Shown: positions 21,249-33,416, counted from the stretch's first letter. The stretch is DNA of 64,000 nucleotides from Drechslera avenae (GCA_034640345.1 JAXRVH010000022.1:1-64000); one strand, 5' to 3'. Numbers and translations are program-made. The notes: generated from the sequence alone by a model not told the origin.

Positions 21249-21683
21249 TTTTGGATAATTCGAGTTTGGAATAGAGTAATTCACGACGACATGCAAAGCA
21301 CCTTGTCTTTTAGTATTAATGTATTTTTTTGAAGCACCCCACGTAGCGTAGCTCGTACTCCGTGTCCTTCTTTTCTTTTTGTGTTGTGGTAGATACTGCG
21401 GTGTAAATATCCAATACCTTATGATAATGGTCATTATTATTGTTTTCAATTGCATGGCACTGCAATCATAGTTTTTTTCTCAACTTCAGTTTTGACATAC
21501 TTGTTTATCAAGCTAGAGCTGTAGGAAGGTGACTGAACAAAGGCTATAATTGAATGTAGAGGAACACCATTCGACACTTTGATTGACTATTCAAAGGTTT
21601 CCCCCAAACACTACCGTGAGATGAATAAGCTTGTCTATCTATTGCTCAACAATCCCGCAATGCCCAGTATCCCCCATAGCTTC
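21249..21683. other. Intergenic between convergent secreted-protein genes
   Basis: T-rich spacer holding both 3' untranslated regions. No gene was recognised. Confidence 0.5.
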
Positions 21684-22173
21684 TTAGGCCACAGCAGACA
21701 CCTCAGAAGGAGTAATGGTGAAGATGGCACCAGCCTCCAGGCCAGTGTGTTCAACCGTCCTGTTACCAGTGTAGGTATACCTCACCTCACCCCTAAATCA
21801 TTGTTAGTATCGTATTCCAATCGTACCATGCACAAACAATTACTCACTGAGTGAATGTGTACTGCACAAGGACAGTAGCACCAACATCCCTTCCGAGGTT
21901 GATTTCCTTGGTCTGCACATCGCCCGGCACGTCTACGCCGACCTCGCCGCAAGACTTGTAGTCCTGGACACTGTTTCCAGAGCAGAACTTGGCATCAAAC
22001 GGAGGCTGGCCATTGGGACCGGCGGGTGCGGAGACGTTGAAGGAGTAGTAGCAAGTGGCTGCAGTGCACACACTGGAGAAGTTGTCGACATTCCAATTCC
22101 AGGTTGTGTCGCGGGGGAGGACGGCGGCCGAGGCGCTAGCGGCGAGGAAGGCGAAGGAGATCTTGGAAAGCAT
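21684..22173 (-). CDS. Small secreted cysteine-containing protein, effector candidate
   Basis: Two exons (22173-21848, 21792-21684) give 144 residues. It has a signal peptide (MLSKISFAFLAASASAAVLP) ending before an RD site that looks like a propeptide or signal cleavage region. The mature part has four cysteines (VCTAATCYYSF, FCSGNS, SCGEVG) among beta-strand-like sequence. The opening WNWNVDNFSSVC..CYYSFNVS resembles the AA1-like/Alt a 1-type small secreted fold found in dothideomycetes, but the match is by eye only. The intron GTGAGT..TTTAG restores TQGEVRYTYTG. The function is unknown; secreted proteins of this size and style are often apoplastic effectors, allergens or wall-associated proteins. 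Confidence 0.75.
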
Positions 22174-22742
22174 CTTGATAGGATGTTAGATTGAGTGATG
22201 GTGTATTAGATTATATTGCTGAATTTGTGTTAAAAGCTGATGGGTATCTTTCTCGACAATCCAACAGCAGCCCTTTATACACTTTGCTTCTCATACATTT
22301 CCACTCGACGACTCAGTGGTAAAGGCAAAACTAAGGAGTCGGTACTAAAATAGAATACGAGCTTGCCAGCCTTGCATGGCTTCATTGTAACCAGCCATGA
22401 CCAATTGAGTGCTAGGTTACATGCAATGAATTGGACCAGCATGCACATACCGCAAAGTATCTTTATGGTGTTACGTCGATCATGACAGATACACGGATAT
22501 GGCGGCGCCATGGCAAGTAAGGTACTACTGCAATACGTAGAGTAGTGGTTGGCGATCTTCGTATAATGCTTACGAAGCGTGACAAGCCCCAACACTAGTG
22601 CCGTAATAGGCAAACATGCTGGCGTCAGGGGTGGCACCGAGTACAATACATCGTATTTGATGGCGATGGAAATTTGATGCATCATCATGCTGATGGTAAT
22701 GAGTCCATAGTCACGTGGGAAATCCGCGGGAAGCACACCGCC
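22174..22742. other. Intergenic, small secreted protein promoter
   Basis: Upstream of the leftward secreted-protein gene and downstream of SLD7. A 153-codon minus-strand frame (22275-22736) has no recognised domain and was not called. Confidence 0.45.
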
Positions 22743-24338
22743 TCACATGGGCACTGGGTCGCGATTGGGCCTCTTTTTACTCACTGGCGATCCTGTATAG
22801 ACGTGACTATCAGTGACCGCTCTCATCATTCCCGGTCGTCTTCGTGATGTGCTGGGCAAATCAAAGGGACTGGCATGACTATGCGTAGACCCAGGAAGGC
22901 CCAACCTTGATTTACTTCCCGGCGTAGCGACCGGATCCACAGCTACTTCAGAAGGTAACGGCTCTGCAAGTGGATCAGACAAGAATATTGCCAGTAGCTT
23001 CTCGACAACGTCGCGCATTCGATCCGGTTGGACATGTAGTGGTTTCTCAGACATGTGCTTCCTCTGTAGAGAGTCAGTAATTGGTCACAACAAAGGTCGT
23101 ATAACTCACCATGGCCAGCGCTGCACCTTTGTACGTCTGATGGTAGATTAACTTGTATTCCTCGTCTTTGGCAGCGTCTTCTGCCGCATTTTCCTCATTC
23201 AACTGCTGGCTCTCTTCACCACCGGCAGCCAACGATGCCCGGCGGGACCTGTTCTGCTTTCGCTGTTGCAAGCCATGCATACGCATCGCTGCCATGACTA
23301 CCTTTACAAGCGCATCCTTATTTCGCAATTCCGTCGTTGGTTCCTCGGGCTGTATAGGCACAGTCGCAACCTGCGATAAATTGGAACGCCTGTTTTGTGG
23401 TTCTGGTAGACCCTTGCGGCTATGCGGTCTGGCGTCAGAGGTAACGCTCGGTGATCGGGATAGCGGCCTTGAGTTTGAGCGAGAAAGAGGGCCATGTGCG
23501 GATGGTGGTCTCGAGTCTGGATAGGGTGCGGATTTAAAGTCAATTGAGAGCGACGACTTGCGGTGATTGTACAGTTGCTGAGACTCGTTCCCGCAGGCAA
23601 CAGCAGCTGAGACTGCTCTTCCACCCCTTCCTCTTGCCTTTTTGTTCGCAATAGTAGCCTCTTCAAATATGTCTCGCTGCTTCTTTGGCGACTTGAATGT
23701 AGTATGAGAATCGACCAGTGGTGGGAGGAATTGAGCGTCGGCGTCGGTATCGGCAGGAACGGAATTACTAGATTCGTGGAGGAGATGGGACGATAGCGGT
23801 AGTGCATGTACTCGAAACTCGGGAAGTTGCTCGCCATGGCCGTTGTCCACGAATGGCGAAGACGAAGGCGGTGTTGGTAGACCAGCGGTAGCAGAAGCAG
23901 CAATAGTGCCATAGAAGAGCAGCTCCGTTACCCTGGGCCTCTGCACGTCTTCTCCAGTGTTCTCCACCTGCACCAGAACCCCAATTGGCGACTGCGATCG
24001 TGCTAGATGCCACCAGTTATTGGTAGCATGGCCCTGTGCGTCTGGAAACGAGGGTTTGGCTAGTAGTATCGACTCGAACCAAGCCTGCGTAGCTTCCTCT
24101 GTTGTCCAGACATCTAGGCTAGGCCCTGCAGCCAGGTATAGCGGGATTTTGGCGGTATCAACTGTGGACAGGAAGCGTAGAACGGCCGAGGGGAGGGCGG
24201 GCGAGGATGCGACATTGTGAGACGCGAGGCCAACTTCTGCATCTTGTTAACAATTGCACGGCGTTAGGCAGTGGTATGGAGACCCTTGACAGTGTTGCCA
24301 TCTGGAAGGAGAATGTCGCCGCTCCAGATGTCAGCCAT
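22743..24338 (-). CDS. SLD7: DNA replication initiation factor Sld7
   Basis: Three exons (24338-24284, 24236-23110, 23063-22743) give 500 residues. The N-terminus MADIWSGDILLPDGNTVK and the following AKIPLYLAAGPSLDVWT fit the Sld7 N-terminal domain. The middle is disordered and Ser/Pro-rich. The C-terminal domain is recognised in KDALVKVVMAAMRMHGLQQ, YKLIYHQTYKGAALAMRKHM and MRDVVEKLLAIFLSDP. In yeast, Sld7 binds Sld3 and helps load Cdc45 at origins in a CDK/DDK-regulated way. The first intron was placed because it joins NTVK to EVGLASHNVASSP in frame. After the C-terminal domain there is a basic tail of about 60 residues with SRRRPG and SKKRPNR, a possible nuclear localisation signal. Confidence 0.82.
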
Positions 24339-24744
24339 GGCGTTACATGTGTTGTTTGGGCTGAGATAATGCGGGATGCAAGGCGGGTTGGCGGCTGGTA
24401 TGACGCGCTTCTCTTGACGCTAACCACACGCGACTGCACGTGGGATCGCCAGGCATCGGCATGACCACACAGTTGATATCTCCAGCAAATACAGGAAATC
24501 AGCCACAGAAGTTGATAACCTAATGTTATATGTGGGCCCAATTCGTACCGCTAATAGGAGGATGAATCGCCTTTGTTTATTTCTCAAATCACGCTCGACA
24601 AACTTTCTGCAAAACCACGTGTTGGACACCACAAAGTCACTACGACATCGATCACATTCACCGGTAACAGATCCTGTCTGCTCTACCCAACAACAAAACA
24701 ATCTAATAGTAGTAATAGGTCTGGTCCTTGTGCCAGATGCCCTT
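24339..24744. other. Intergenic, SLD7 promoter
   Basis: Short spacer holding the SLD7 upstream region and the 3' end of the small gene to the right. Nothing else was recognised. Confidence 0.5.
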
Positions 24745-24984
24745 CTACTTGGGTAGTGGCACCTTCCTAATCTTCCCATCATCTCCCAATACCTCCATCT
24801 TCAAATAACCGCACTTCACCTTATCGTTGTACTCATCAGCCAATGCACACACACTCGGCCTATGGTTCCAGAATGGCGGTTCTTCTTTACTTGTGAATAA
24901 AGCGTCTTCCTTCTTAGGATCTCGGAGCACTTGCGCTGCCGGATCCTGAAGTGCTTTCGGTCGGTTCGTCATGGCTCTGCGCAT
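24745..24984 (-). CDS. Small hypothetical protein (79 aa)
   Basis: Single frame from ATG 24984 (MRRAMTNRPKALQDP) to TAG. It is hydrophilic and mixed-charge, with a central PFWNHRPSVCALADEYND and a C-terminal LKMEVLGDDGKIRKVPLPK that looks like an ordered strand region. There is no signal peptide or membrane segment. A second in-frame ATG at 24972 is an alternative start. I do not recognise the family. The amino-acid composition looks coding, but there is no independent support. Confidence 0.45.
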   Translation of the reverse strand: MRRAMTNRPKALQDPAAQVLRDPKKEDALFTSKEEPPFWNHRPSVCALADEYNDKVKCGYLKMEVLGDDGKIRKVPLPK

Positions 24985-25938
24985 CTTGTTTGGCAAAGGA
25001 CAAAAGAAAACAGGCGTTTACTCTTATAGCATCGGATGTGCTGCACGGAACTTTTCTTTGTACGGCTGTTAATGGAGATGCACGGCGTGGGGAAAGTTTT
25101 AGGATACACTTGTATAATAGTTGTGCAATGTCTCAACTTGCTGGCGCAAAGCTTGTTACTGAACAAAGCATATACATGTTGAGACTCAGACAGTGAGACA
25201 AGTGATTGAACATGACGGACAATACCTCTGTATCTTAAAAGAACTGCTCTAGGAGATGCTAGCACAAGATATCGGCATGGAAAAGAATTTCTTCTGCAAA
25301 CAGCAAAACGGGTCCAGGTAAATGATAGACACGGAGACACCAATTCATTTATATGAACAATAAAAGCAAAACATTGTAAAATTGATCACTCCCATACCCC
25401 CCAATATCTCCTCGATACATTTATACCGTTGTTTGCCACATGACAAATATCCACAGCATGAAACCTCGAGAGTGAACCAATATTCCCCTCTGCTATACTA
25501 CTACCAAGAGCAGTAATTTCCACTTTTCTGGGCATTCACAACTTCCTCGCATGACCGTCTACATTAATACGAACATCCAGGACAGGGTAAGTCAACCAAA
25601 AGAAAGAAGAAGGTAAGGCTGCTACCTAGTAAAGTGTGAGACGAACAGGGCATACTGTGGGTGGAGATGATGGCTTGGCACAACAAGGGCGATAAGAAAA
25701 GTATTTGGAAGACATTCAAGCACGTGTATATGAGGAAACAGTGAGGTCAAGCAAGTTCGCCTTGATTGAAGAGTAGAAATTAAGTTTTATTTGCAGCTGT
25801 ATATATTACTGCAGTTGGCTGCCCGGGGGTATAGAATTCATGAACAAATATAATCAAAACAGAAACCACACTTTTGATGTGTACATGTACAATAGCAGTC
25901 ATTGGGCCCAGAAAGTGACTCGATAACTCAGGAGGTGC
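24985..25938. other. Intergenic, AT-rich
   Basis: Contains the 3' untranslated region of the CDF transporter and the promoter of the small gene at 24745-24984. An ORF at 24969-25343 is unsupported. No repeats of note. Confidence 0.5.
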
Positions 25939-27458
25939 TTAAGACTCGGGCTGCTGCTTCCCCTTGAAAAGGTAGCGCAGACCCTGGACACGCTCCTTGA
26001 TTGTTTTGGATTGGGTAACTTCGTATAGGGGCTTGTGTTCCTCGTAGATGTCGTGCACATCCTCGTAGTCGACGTGCACGTATGCGCGCTCAACGTCAGC
26101 AAGGCCTGCAGTGTGTCAGTATTGGAGACCTAGGATAGTGAGGTGGTAGATCCTACCTTCGAGTTTCCTCTGAAGGGTCTGAGCAACATCGTGCGTGACC
26201 TTGAGCGGCTGTCCCTCGTCCATGACAATATCCACTTCGACGTAGTAGTTTTGTCCAGCGTGGTAGGCACGGCAAGTGTCAACCTTTTGGATCCTGGTAT
26301 CGTGTGTAACGACTAGGTAGATGAGCTTGCTGATGAACTCTTGGGGCGCCGACTTGCCAACCAGCAGCCAGACATGATCAAAGGCGTTGGCAGCCCATGA
26401 GGTAAGGATCAAGAGACCGATTAGAATAGCACCGATAGGGTCAAGATACCAGACGACGCGGCTGCCGACAATAGACATGGCAAGGCCAAAGGCGTTGACG
26501 ACAATATCGTTGCGGTGATCGATGAAGAAGACATGGACAGCAGGGTAGCGTCGGAAGATGAAGCAATAGATACACAGAGAACCTTTGCAGAAGATTGCAG
26601 TTGCGACGAAGGCGATAGGAATGATGTGCAGCTGCTCATGCTCCGTTGCACCTGCGCCTAGAGCCCTACCAGATTCAATCTGGTGAACGTTAGCGGCAAG
26701 ACAAGTCAGCAAGGGTGAGTAGGGCTTACAATCAATTGAATGGCGACAGTGGTCATCAAACAACAAAACATGATGATACCAATTGTTTCAATGCGGGTCC
26801 GTCCTACCGGGTACTTGTACACGCTTGGCCGAGCCGCCATACGAGAGGTGATGAGCATGACAACCGAGGACACCAGGTCCATGAAGGCATCTGCCGCTGT
26901 GGCGAATAGCGACAACGAGCCCGTGGAGATGGCAGCGTACATCTGGATGACAAAGAGGCAAAAGTTGACGACAAAAGATGCGTTGACGGCAAATCGCACC
27001 TTTGGTCCGTTCTCTAGCTGGTCAAGAGCAGCCAAACGCTCTTCGTCGCCGCTCTGGAGGAACTGGTCGATGAGTGCATTTTGCCTCGTGTAAAACTTCT
27101 TCATGTGTCTAGGTTTGGCCAGTGGGTAGTCGGCCTTGAGCTGCTTCTGGGTTACATCGTCTCTGAGGTGTTTTCGTAGATCCAGAGGGTCGGTATTGAC
27201 AGTGATGGTTACATCGTCCTTGGCTCCGTTGGAGGACGCATTGTCGACAGATGGCAGCCGTTCAATAGCGTCTGGCCTATGCTCGGCACCTGTGTTCGAT
27301 TGGTTTGGCACTGACGGGGAGCCAGCATTGGCTGGTGAAATCGTTTGCTCATCACCTTGGCTCCGGATTGGGCCGTTAGGTGAGACTTGAAAGCACCAAG
27401 TCAGACACAGTCGCACAAAAACGGATGCCTGATACATACCATGAGTATCGTATGACAT
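25939..27458 (-). CDS. Cation diffusion facilitator, Mn-type
   Basis: Four exons (27458-27440, 27385-26730, 26679-26157, 26105-25939) give 454 residues. A disordered N-terminal region of about 120 residues precedes six predicted membrane helices and a C-terminal cytosolic domain. The metal site is ADAFMDLVSS in the second helix and FIDHRNDIVVNA in the fifth. The DxxxD pair in both helices is the signature of the manganese branch of the CDF family (MTP8-11 type); zinc members have HxxxD. It exports divalent cation from the cytosol to an organelle or outside by proton antiport. The C-terminal CRAYHAGQNYYVEVDIVM is typical of the family. The first exon holds only 19 coding bases. The gene is divergent from a ZIP importer 1.7 kb away. 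Confidence 0.88.
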
Positions 27459-29115
27459 GGTGACCGGTGAGCGTACGTGGGCGTATTGGCAGTCTCTAGG
27501 ATGTGCTGTGTGAGGGAGTTACGAAGAGTGGTGCTATATGCCTACACACTTCGGGCACGCAATGTAATAAAGCACCACAACAAAACGCCACCGCGGCGCT
27601 CCTCCCGCTCGCCTCCGCAGGGGACTTTTTTTTTCCTGAACCCCAGAGTGATAACGAGATGGCTAGATCGTTTGCACCAATACGCGGTTGTGCGGCTGCT
27701 GTGCCTTGGTGCGCGTGCAAATGGCTGGGCGCGGAGCCTGAAACTTGCTAAGCTTTCCCAGCGCCTCGCATCCTCGCCTTAGGTACTGCAGCGATGCCTG
27801 AATCAGAGAGGCACGACCATCTTGGCCTGAATTCCATACCTTAAACTGGCTTGGCACTCTGCATACGCGGAGGCGAGCCCCACATGTGACTTTCTGCCTT
27901 GACAGGTACGAGGCTGTATGCTTGCATGTTATGAGCTTGGTGCCAGGATAACAGCAGCGTGGTGCTGGCGCGAAACCGCGCCATGTGTGCTGTGTTTGTC
28001 AAGGTCGCAGCTAAAGAGGCGTGTTGGCAGATGTCCCAGACAAACCGAGGCAGCAGAGCAATGAGGCTCCCGGAGCTGGGCGCAGAGATTGAGGTGGTAG
28101 TCGTGCAGCTTCAACGCGACGACCAGGTTGTCTCTCGAACCGGCTGAAAGCGTCACACTACCCCACAACTGGCTAGCGCGAGCGCTGGCGCAATGATCGT
28201 CACCGGCCGCATCACATCACCTACACACAACGCTATAACGGGAACCATCTATGACTTCACTTTGCTTCTCTACACTTCTGCAGGTTTCAAAACCCGCCGA
28301 ATTGTGCCCGGGAATGGGACGCTCTTTCACATAATTCCCGGACTCGGCTTAGGTCCTAGCCGGGCTTGGCCCATACACGTCAACGCCATGGCGAAACGTC
28401 TCATTGGCCCACCTGATTTGTGTATTCAGCCTCTTCGAACCCCTACTGCAGCAGGACGTTGCAGTCAAGCCTCACCCTTAATGCTTCGCACCTCCACAAT
28501 CTCGTTGGATGGGCCCCCTCAGCGGAAACGAGACTTCAGCCGCATCAAGTCCCACCCCCTCTCTAAGATCGCCCGGACGTGCCAAGCTCCTAATGGCATG
28601 ACAGGTGTCTCCAATGAGCTTCGTACGTTCCCTAAAGACCTATTTCGTCGCCAGCCTTACGCCCCCAGAGGTCTTTGCTTTCTTCTGTTGTCTGCGCCAT
28701 GCCTGCCCTGGTACCGTCTGAACCTCCGCCCTCTCTGGCTGAAGCGTCAACCACCAGAGGCGGCATCTGAGGCACAGGCCACTGTATCAAGGCTCCGCTA
28801 GCGTCGTCAACCCTATAGCTCGCAGATCTGTTGGTGATCACCATGAATACAGTTAGCTCGTTCATGCCATTGTGAGCTTAAATCAATACATAGGCTGTGG
28901 TGCCGAGCCTATCGTCCCGTACTTCAACTTCAGTTCATTGCATCTTGAACTTTGAGTATCTTTGAGAGAGTGTTTCCTTTCTTTCTCTTCTTCTTCCTTC
29001 CTTCCTTCTTCTTCTCTTCTCATCGTCGCCGGCGACGAGACTGCTGGCAAGTCTTTGGATTATTCCAAACATTCCTTCACACACACACACCATTTTAGCA
29101 CCTTTTTAATTCAAA
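27459..29115. other. Long divergent intergenic region
   Basis: Separates the two metal-transporter genes. A pyrimidine-rich tract (about 28974-29025, repeats of TTCTTC and TTCC) precedes the ZIP start and resembles a fungal core-promoter or 5' leader element. A 202-codon frame at 28193-28801 has no domain and improbable composition. No zinc-response element was recognised by eye. Confidence 0.5.
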
Positions 29116-30454
29116 ATGGACGCCATGAAAGAGAAGCCGATTTGCGGCAGTGAGAAGGATGGCGCTGAATACGACTTCCCCCTACACGTGGCTGCAGTCT
29201 TCATCGTCTTCTTTGCCTCCGCCTTCGGTGCTGGTTTCCCAGTCGTGGCAAAGAAGGTCAAGTGGATGAAGATCCCACCCCCAGTCTTCTTCTTCTGCAA
29301 GCACTTTGGTACCGGTGTCCTGATTGCCACTGCCTTTGTCCATGTGAGTACAACTTCCTAAAATTCACGTCGAGAGTTGAACTAATCATGCCCAGCTTCT
29401 CCCCACTGCATTTGCCTCGCTCAACGACCCTTGCCTGCCCGATCTCTTCACCGATGACTACCCCGCTCTCCCAGGTGTTATCATGATGGGCTCACTCTTC
29501 ATTCTATTCGTCATCGAGATGTGGCTTCACGCAAAGACTGGCGGCCACAGCCACGGTGGCGCCACTGGCGAGGCTTTCAACGGTGCCCAAACATCTACCG
29601 CTGGTATTCAGGCCGCTTTCAACAACCCCATCCGTCGCGTCGAGAGCTACGACTCGCAAAAGACCATGGCCGCCATGAACGAAAAGCGAGGATGGTCAGA
29701 GGAGTCAACATACCCCGTCGATGGCTTCCCATTCCCCAAGGGCGGCAGCGACGAGCTCGACGCCAAGTCTGAGATGCCGGCATGGTTCGTTGTCTTCTAC
29801 GAGCAATATGTCCGCCAGCGTGACGAGATGATCGCAACCATCAACCGCGCCATACCTGCCCTTCCCAACTACCAGCAGCAGCAACAGCAACAGCGAGCAC
29901 AGTCCCCGGCAGCAGAGAACTCATACTTTGACGACGACGTTGAGGCAGCTGTCGACCCCCTTGTGCTCAAGAAGATGTCTATGCAGATTACGCTTATTGA
30001 AGGTGGTATCCTCTTCCACTCGGTTTTCGTTGGCATGACAGTCTCCATCACCGCCGAAGGCTTCGTCATCCTGCTCATTGCCATTGTCTTCCATCAGATG
30101 TTTGAGGGTCTTGGTCTTGGAACGCGTATTGCCGATGTCCCTTACCCCAAGAGCAGCTGGAGGCCCTGGATCCTCGTCATTGCTTTTGGCAGCACTGCTC
30201 CCATCGGCCAGGCCATCGGACTTGCTACTCGTGGTTCCTACGATCCTAACAGCGCTTTCGGTTTGATCATTGTGGGAGTGTTCAACGCCATTTCCTCAGG
30301 TCTTCTGATTTACGCAGCGCTTGTCGATCTGTTGGCCGAGGATTTCCTTTCTGAGGAGGCCCAGCATACCATGACAGGCAGCACCAAGACCAAGGCTTTC
30401 ATCTTCGTCCTTATGGGCGCAGCTGGTATGTCTATTGTTGGAGCCTTTGCTTAA
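29116..30454 (+). CDS. ZIP-family zinc/iron transporter
   Basis: Two exons (29116-29343, 29396-30454) give 428 residues. The pattern is eight predicted membrane helices with a long loop between helices 3 and 4. Helix 2 has CKHFGTGVLIATAFVHLLP. The loop starts with HAKTGGHSHGG, a potential metal-binding His cluster, and ends with a poly-Gln run (YQQQQQQQRAQ). Helices 4 and 5 carry LIEGGILFHSVFVG and IVFHQMFEGLGLGTRI, the metal-binding HxxxG and HxxxE pattern. It imports Zn2+ or Fe2+ into the cytosol, probably at the plasma membrane. The intron splice GTGAGT..CCCAG restores VHLLPTAF. It is divergent from the CDF gene. Confidence 0.93.
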
Positions 30455-31929
30455 AGATCCTTGGAGTTTTTTGCGGCATTTTTCGACACGTCGCACCACG
30501 GCCTTCTTTGCGTCTCTCCCGCGTTTCTCCCTCCCCCGACCAACCTCTATATCTAGAGATCTCGTTCGCAGCATTTCGTGTATGAGGTCACGATTGTTTG
30601 TATGAGTATAGGAAACACCAGGCGTCTGTCTATTACACAAAAGACAAAATGCATCCACAGTATTTTATAACGGGGCAGCCATTCATTCTTTACGTGGTCA
30701 TTTGTTAGTGCACAATGTCATGTTATTCCGTTGTCCATCACCACCAATCACGTTATTTTTTCATAGTCTACACTTGCATGTACCTATGCGCTTTCGTATC
30801 TATCGAAAGCACGAATTAATGAATGAACCGAATATCCATGACTTTCCTGAGCCACTTCCGTGTTATCATGCCCTGTCTGCAAGTGACTCTTGATCTTGAT
30901 ACCTCATTGTTCTTCACGACCTTGCCGATCCTATCCGTCCAAGTTCTGCGCCACGCACTTACTCAATCAAGCTTTTTGACAGAGCAGAAGCGAAAGTCTC
31001 GATCCAAGCCAACATAACGGTTAGTGGGGGAAGAAGATGTCGGTCCGGCGCACCCTGTGCAAGTGCATGGGACAGAGGTTCCCCATGGGTTGGTAAAAAA
31101 GCGCCGAGACAGAGGTTCCTCTTCGAAAGCCGAGAATGGCCAGAGCTTCGCCATCGATAGAAGTGGATAAAAAGTCGGCGCTACTCACATTGTCCTCAAC
31201 GAGTGCTTCACCAACGCTCTTTATATGCGATATGTCACTGACGCGAACCGGCAAACACATGGTCCGGAAACACTCAAAGGGCAAAAGAGCAGTAGACAGA
31301 CACACCACTGCGACCGGGCTTTCGGCTTACCGAAGGAATCTTCTTAGGCACTGAGAGAGTGTCGCGTACTCGCCCACAATGCGACTGGTCTCTTGGCTGG
31401 ATCAAGGCGTCGCGGGTAGGCGTGTACGAGGCTTGGTTTGGCGCGGGTAGCTGTGCCACTGGCTGCAGCCATGCTGCTAGGCTAAGCTTGGCTGAGGAGC
31501 GTTAAGAGGAACTTGTGTTTCACCGGCTGTGGGGATCTAACGAAGCCGGCGGGTGATCTGCTTGGGGCTGAAACTCGTTCGCGACGCACGCTGCGGGTGG
31601 ATCACGTCGCAGGGGTTGTTTGATACAAGAACGTTACTACCGGTTCCCTTCACACATCACCAACCCAGAATAGGGCATGCAGGGGTAGTAAATTGGTTAT
31701 GTAACGTGACATTGTCAAAATCGGATTATGTCATCCATCTTGTTGGAACGGGAACTTCCCCCCCATAACTTTGGACTCTGAAACACGTGGATATCCACTC
31801 TGCTGGTGATATCTACGTAATCGTTATACGACAGCGCGCGTGCACACACACACACACACATGCAGAGTCAGCATAGTGATGCATCAAAGTCGGTGCAAAA
31901 GGTTTGAATGGCTCTATACGCCGCATCCT
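30455..31929. other. Intergenic between convergent genes
   Basis: About 1.5 kb with no supported gene. It contains a (CA)9 microsatellite at 31843-31860. Short ORFs on both strands were judged random. Confidence 0.5.
31843..31860 (+). repeat. (CA)9 microsatellite
   Basis: Nine perfect CA units about 70 bp beyond the 3' end of the TTC36-like gene. Confidence 0.9.
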
Positions 31930-32646
31930 TCATACCTCACCCTTCCTCTCCTCTCTCAGCGCATTCCGTACAATAGCGCCACACATCTTTGCATACGGAT
32001 TCGTGCGTACACTCATCTCTCTGGCTACCTCGTCTCCATATCGCGCTGCCGCAGCGAAGTCCTTACTTGCCAGCTCCTCCAGGTCGCTCTTCCCTTGGCC
32101 GCCAAGTTCGGTCTCGGTTTCAACGGCTTTTAGATATAGGTACGCGCGATGCGAGTAGGCCGTTCGTAGGATGCGCGCTGCGTAAGTCGAGACGGGTGCG
32201 GTTGGTGAAGATGCGGGTAAAGAAAGATGGATTGCGCGCGCAAGGTCTGTGAATACGTCTTCAATGTCTTTATTTGGTGATGCGAATATGTTCTTTCCTT
32301 CTCCTAACGTTGCTTCCATTCTCATTCTTCTCAACATTGCGCGGTTGACGTACGCGCTTGCGTAGTTTGGCCAGGCTGTTACGGTTCCGTTTAGGTGGGC
32401 GATGGCATCGTCTATTGCTGCGACATCCGAGTTGCTCGATACATTACGCACAATGTCGTTTTGCTGCCCTTCGAGAGTCGATAGTTGCGCAGACGGTATG
32501 CTGGGATGTGCGGGTAACGAAGCATCTATTGCTGCAGTATCTCTTGACTTGGCTACCGACGAGGGCAGTGTTTCTGGGTCAAAGAGCGCATTCAAGATGC
32601 GCGCGTCGTTCGCCGATAGCGTGGTGTTAGGAACGTCGATTGCCAT
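31930..32646 (-). CDS. TTC36-like tetratricopeptide protein
   Basis: Single exon, 238 residues. TPR-type helices run from about residue 65: VAAIDDAIAHLNGTVTAWPN, ASAYVNRAMLRRMR, DIEDVFTDLARAIHLS and RTAYSHRAYLYLKA. The C-terminus SKDFAAAARYGDEVAREM then RTNPYAKMCGAIVRNAL is the conserved TTC36 ending. In mammals TTC36 has been reported to bind and stabilise 4-hydroxyphenylpyruvate dioxygenase (HPD). Here the gene is head to head with the HPPD gene, 770 bp away, which supports the same partnership in this fungus. In Aspergillus tyrosine-catabolism clusters a gene of unclear biochemical function, hmgX, is needed for HppD activity; this protein could be its counterpart, which I cannot verify. 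Confidence 0.82.
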   Translation of the reverse strand: MAIDVPNTTLSANDARILNALFDPETLPSSVAKSRDTAAIDASLPAHPSIPSAQLSTLEGQQNDIVRNVSSNSDVAAIDDAIAHLNGTVTAWPNYASAYVNRAMLRRMRMEATLGEGKNIFASPNKDIEDVFTDLARAIHLSLPASSPTAPVSTYAARILRTAYSHRAYLYLKAVETETELGGQGKSDLEELASKDFAAAARYGDEVAREMSVRTNPYAKMCGAIVRNALREERKGEV

Positions 32647-33416
32647 GGTGTGTACAAAGGAGTTGTAGTCGATGGTGGGATAGGTTTGTTGTGTTGGACC
32701 AGATCCAGTTTAGAATTTGGTTATCACGGCTGACGTTAACTTGGGAGCAGTGTTGCAGATATTGCGAAGAGGAATTTCCCTGCACTGCTTCTAATCTACC
32801 ATCACATGTTTGAGGCGGATGTACTATCATGGTCACTCGGCTCAACGCCCCAAGGCGGCTTCCGACGGGCAAACCACCCGCTGCCGCCGACGCACCACAA
32901 CACAACAAAGCAAGCAACAACACGCCCGCAACACCTTACCAGCTATGCAGCCTCGCCGTTGGCTGCAACAGAAAAACGCCATGTACCACTCAGCCTGCAA
33001 AGGATCGGTTGAGCGCCCGCTGGAAGCTTGCTCCGTGTGCTTGTGCACAACGTGTGAACACCGCGGCGGATACAGGCGGTCCGTTCATTGGCGGACAGTA
33101 CCGGACAAAGGTACATTACTTTTGCACGGTATCATCACGTGAGCTCGGCATAACGGCTTGATGACGCTACTTTGGGACGAACATGTGGGAGTTACCTAGT
33201 AAGAGCTATCGGTATACCGGTTCGTGAAGGGAAGTGGATGCAGCATAGACCATGCGGCGAAAGATAAGAATGAGTACATGTCGATGCTCACAGTTTGGGT
33301 CTTTTTTACTTCAACAATCACAGTACAGACTGATTCTCTCTACCTTGCTTTGAGTCTCAACCTGTGCACCTTGTTTTCTCAAAACATTGCTTCTTCCATA
33401 TCCGTTGTAATCAACC
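32647..33416. promoter_or_regulatory. Shared divergent promoter of TTC36-like and HPPD genes
   Basis: 770 bp between two divergent ATGs. A TCACGTGA-type palindrome lies near 33136-33143. No defined binding site for the neighbouring Zn2Cys6 regulator was recognised. The arrangement would allow co-regulation of the two genes. Confidence 0.5.

Noticed and set aside
22275..22736. A 153-codon minus-strand frame next to SLD7
   Set aside because: No family match or signal; hydrophobic patches are scattered and not arranged as membrane helices.
28193..28801. A 202-codon plus-strand frame between the metal-transporter genes
   Set aside because: No domain, signal or coherent hydrophobic pattern; rich in Arg, Pro and Ser as in random GC-rich frames, and within a divergent promoter region.
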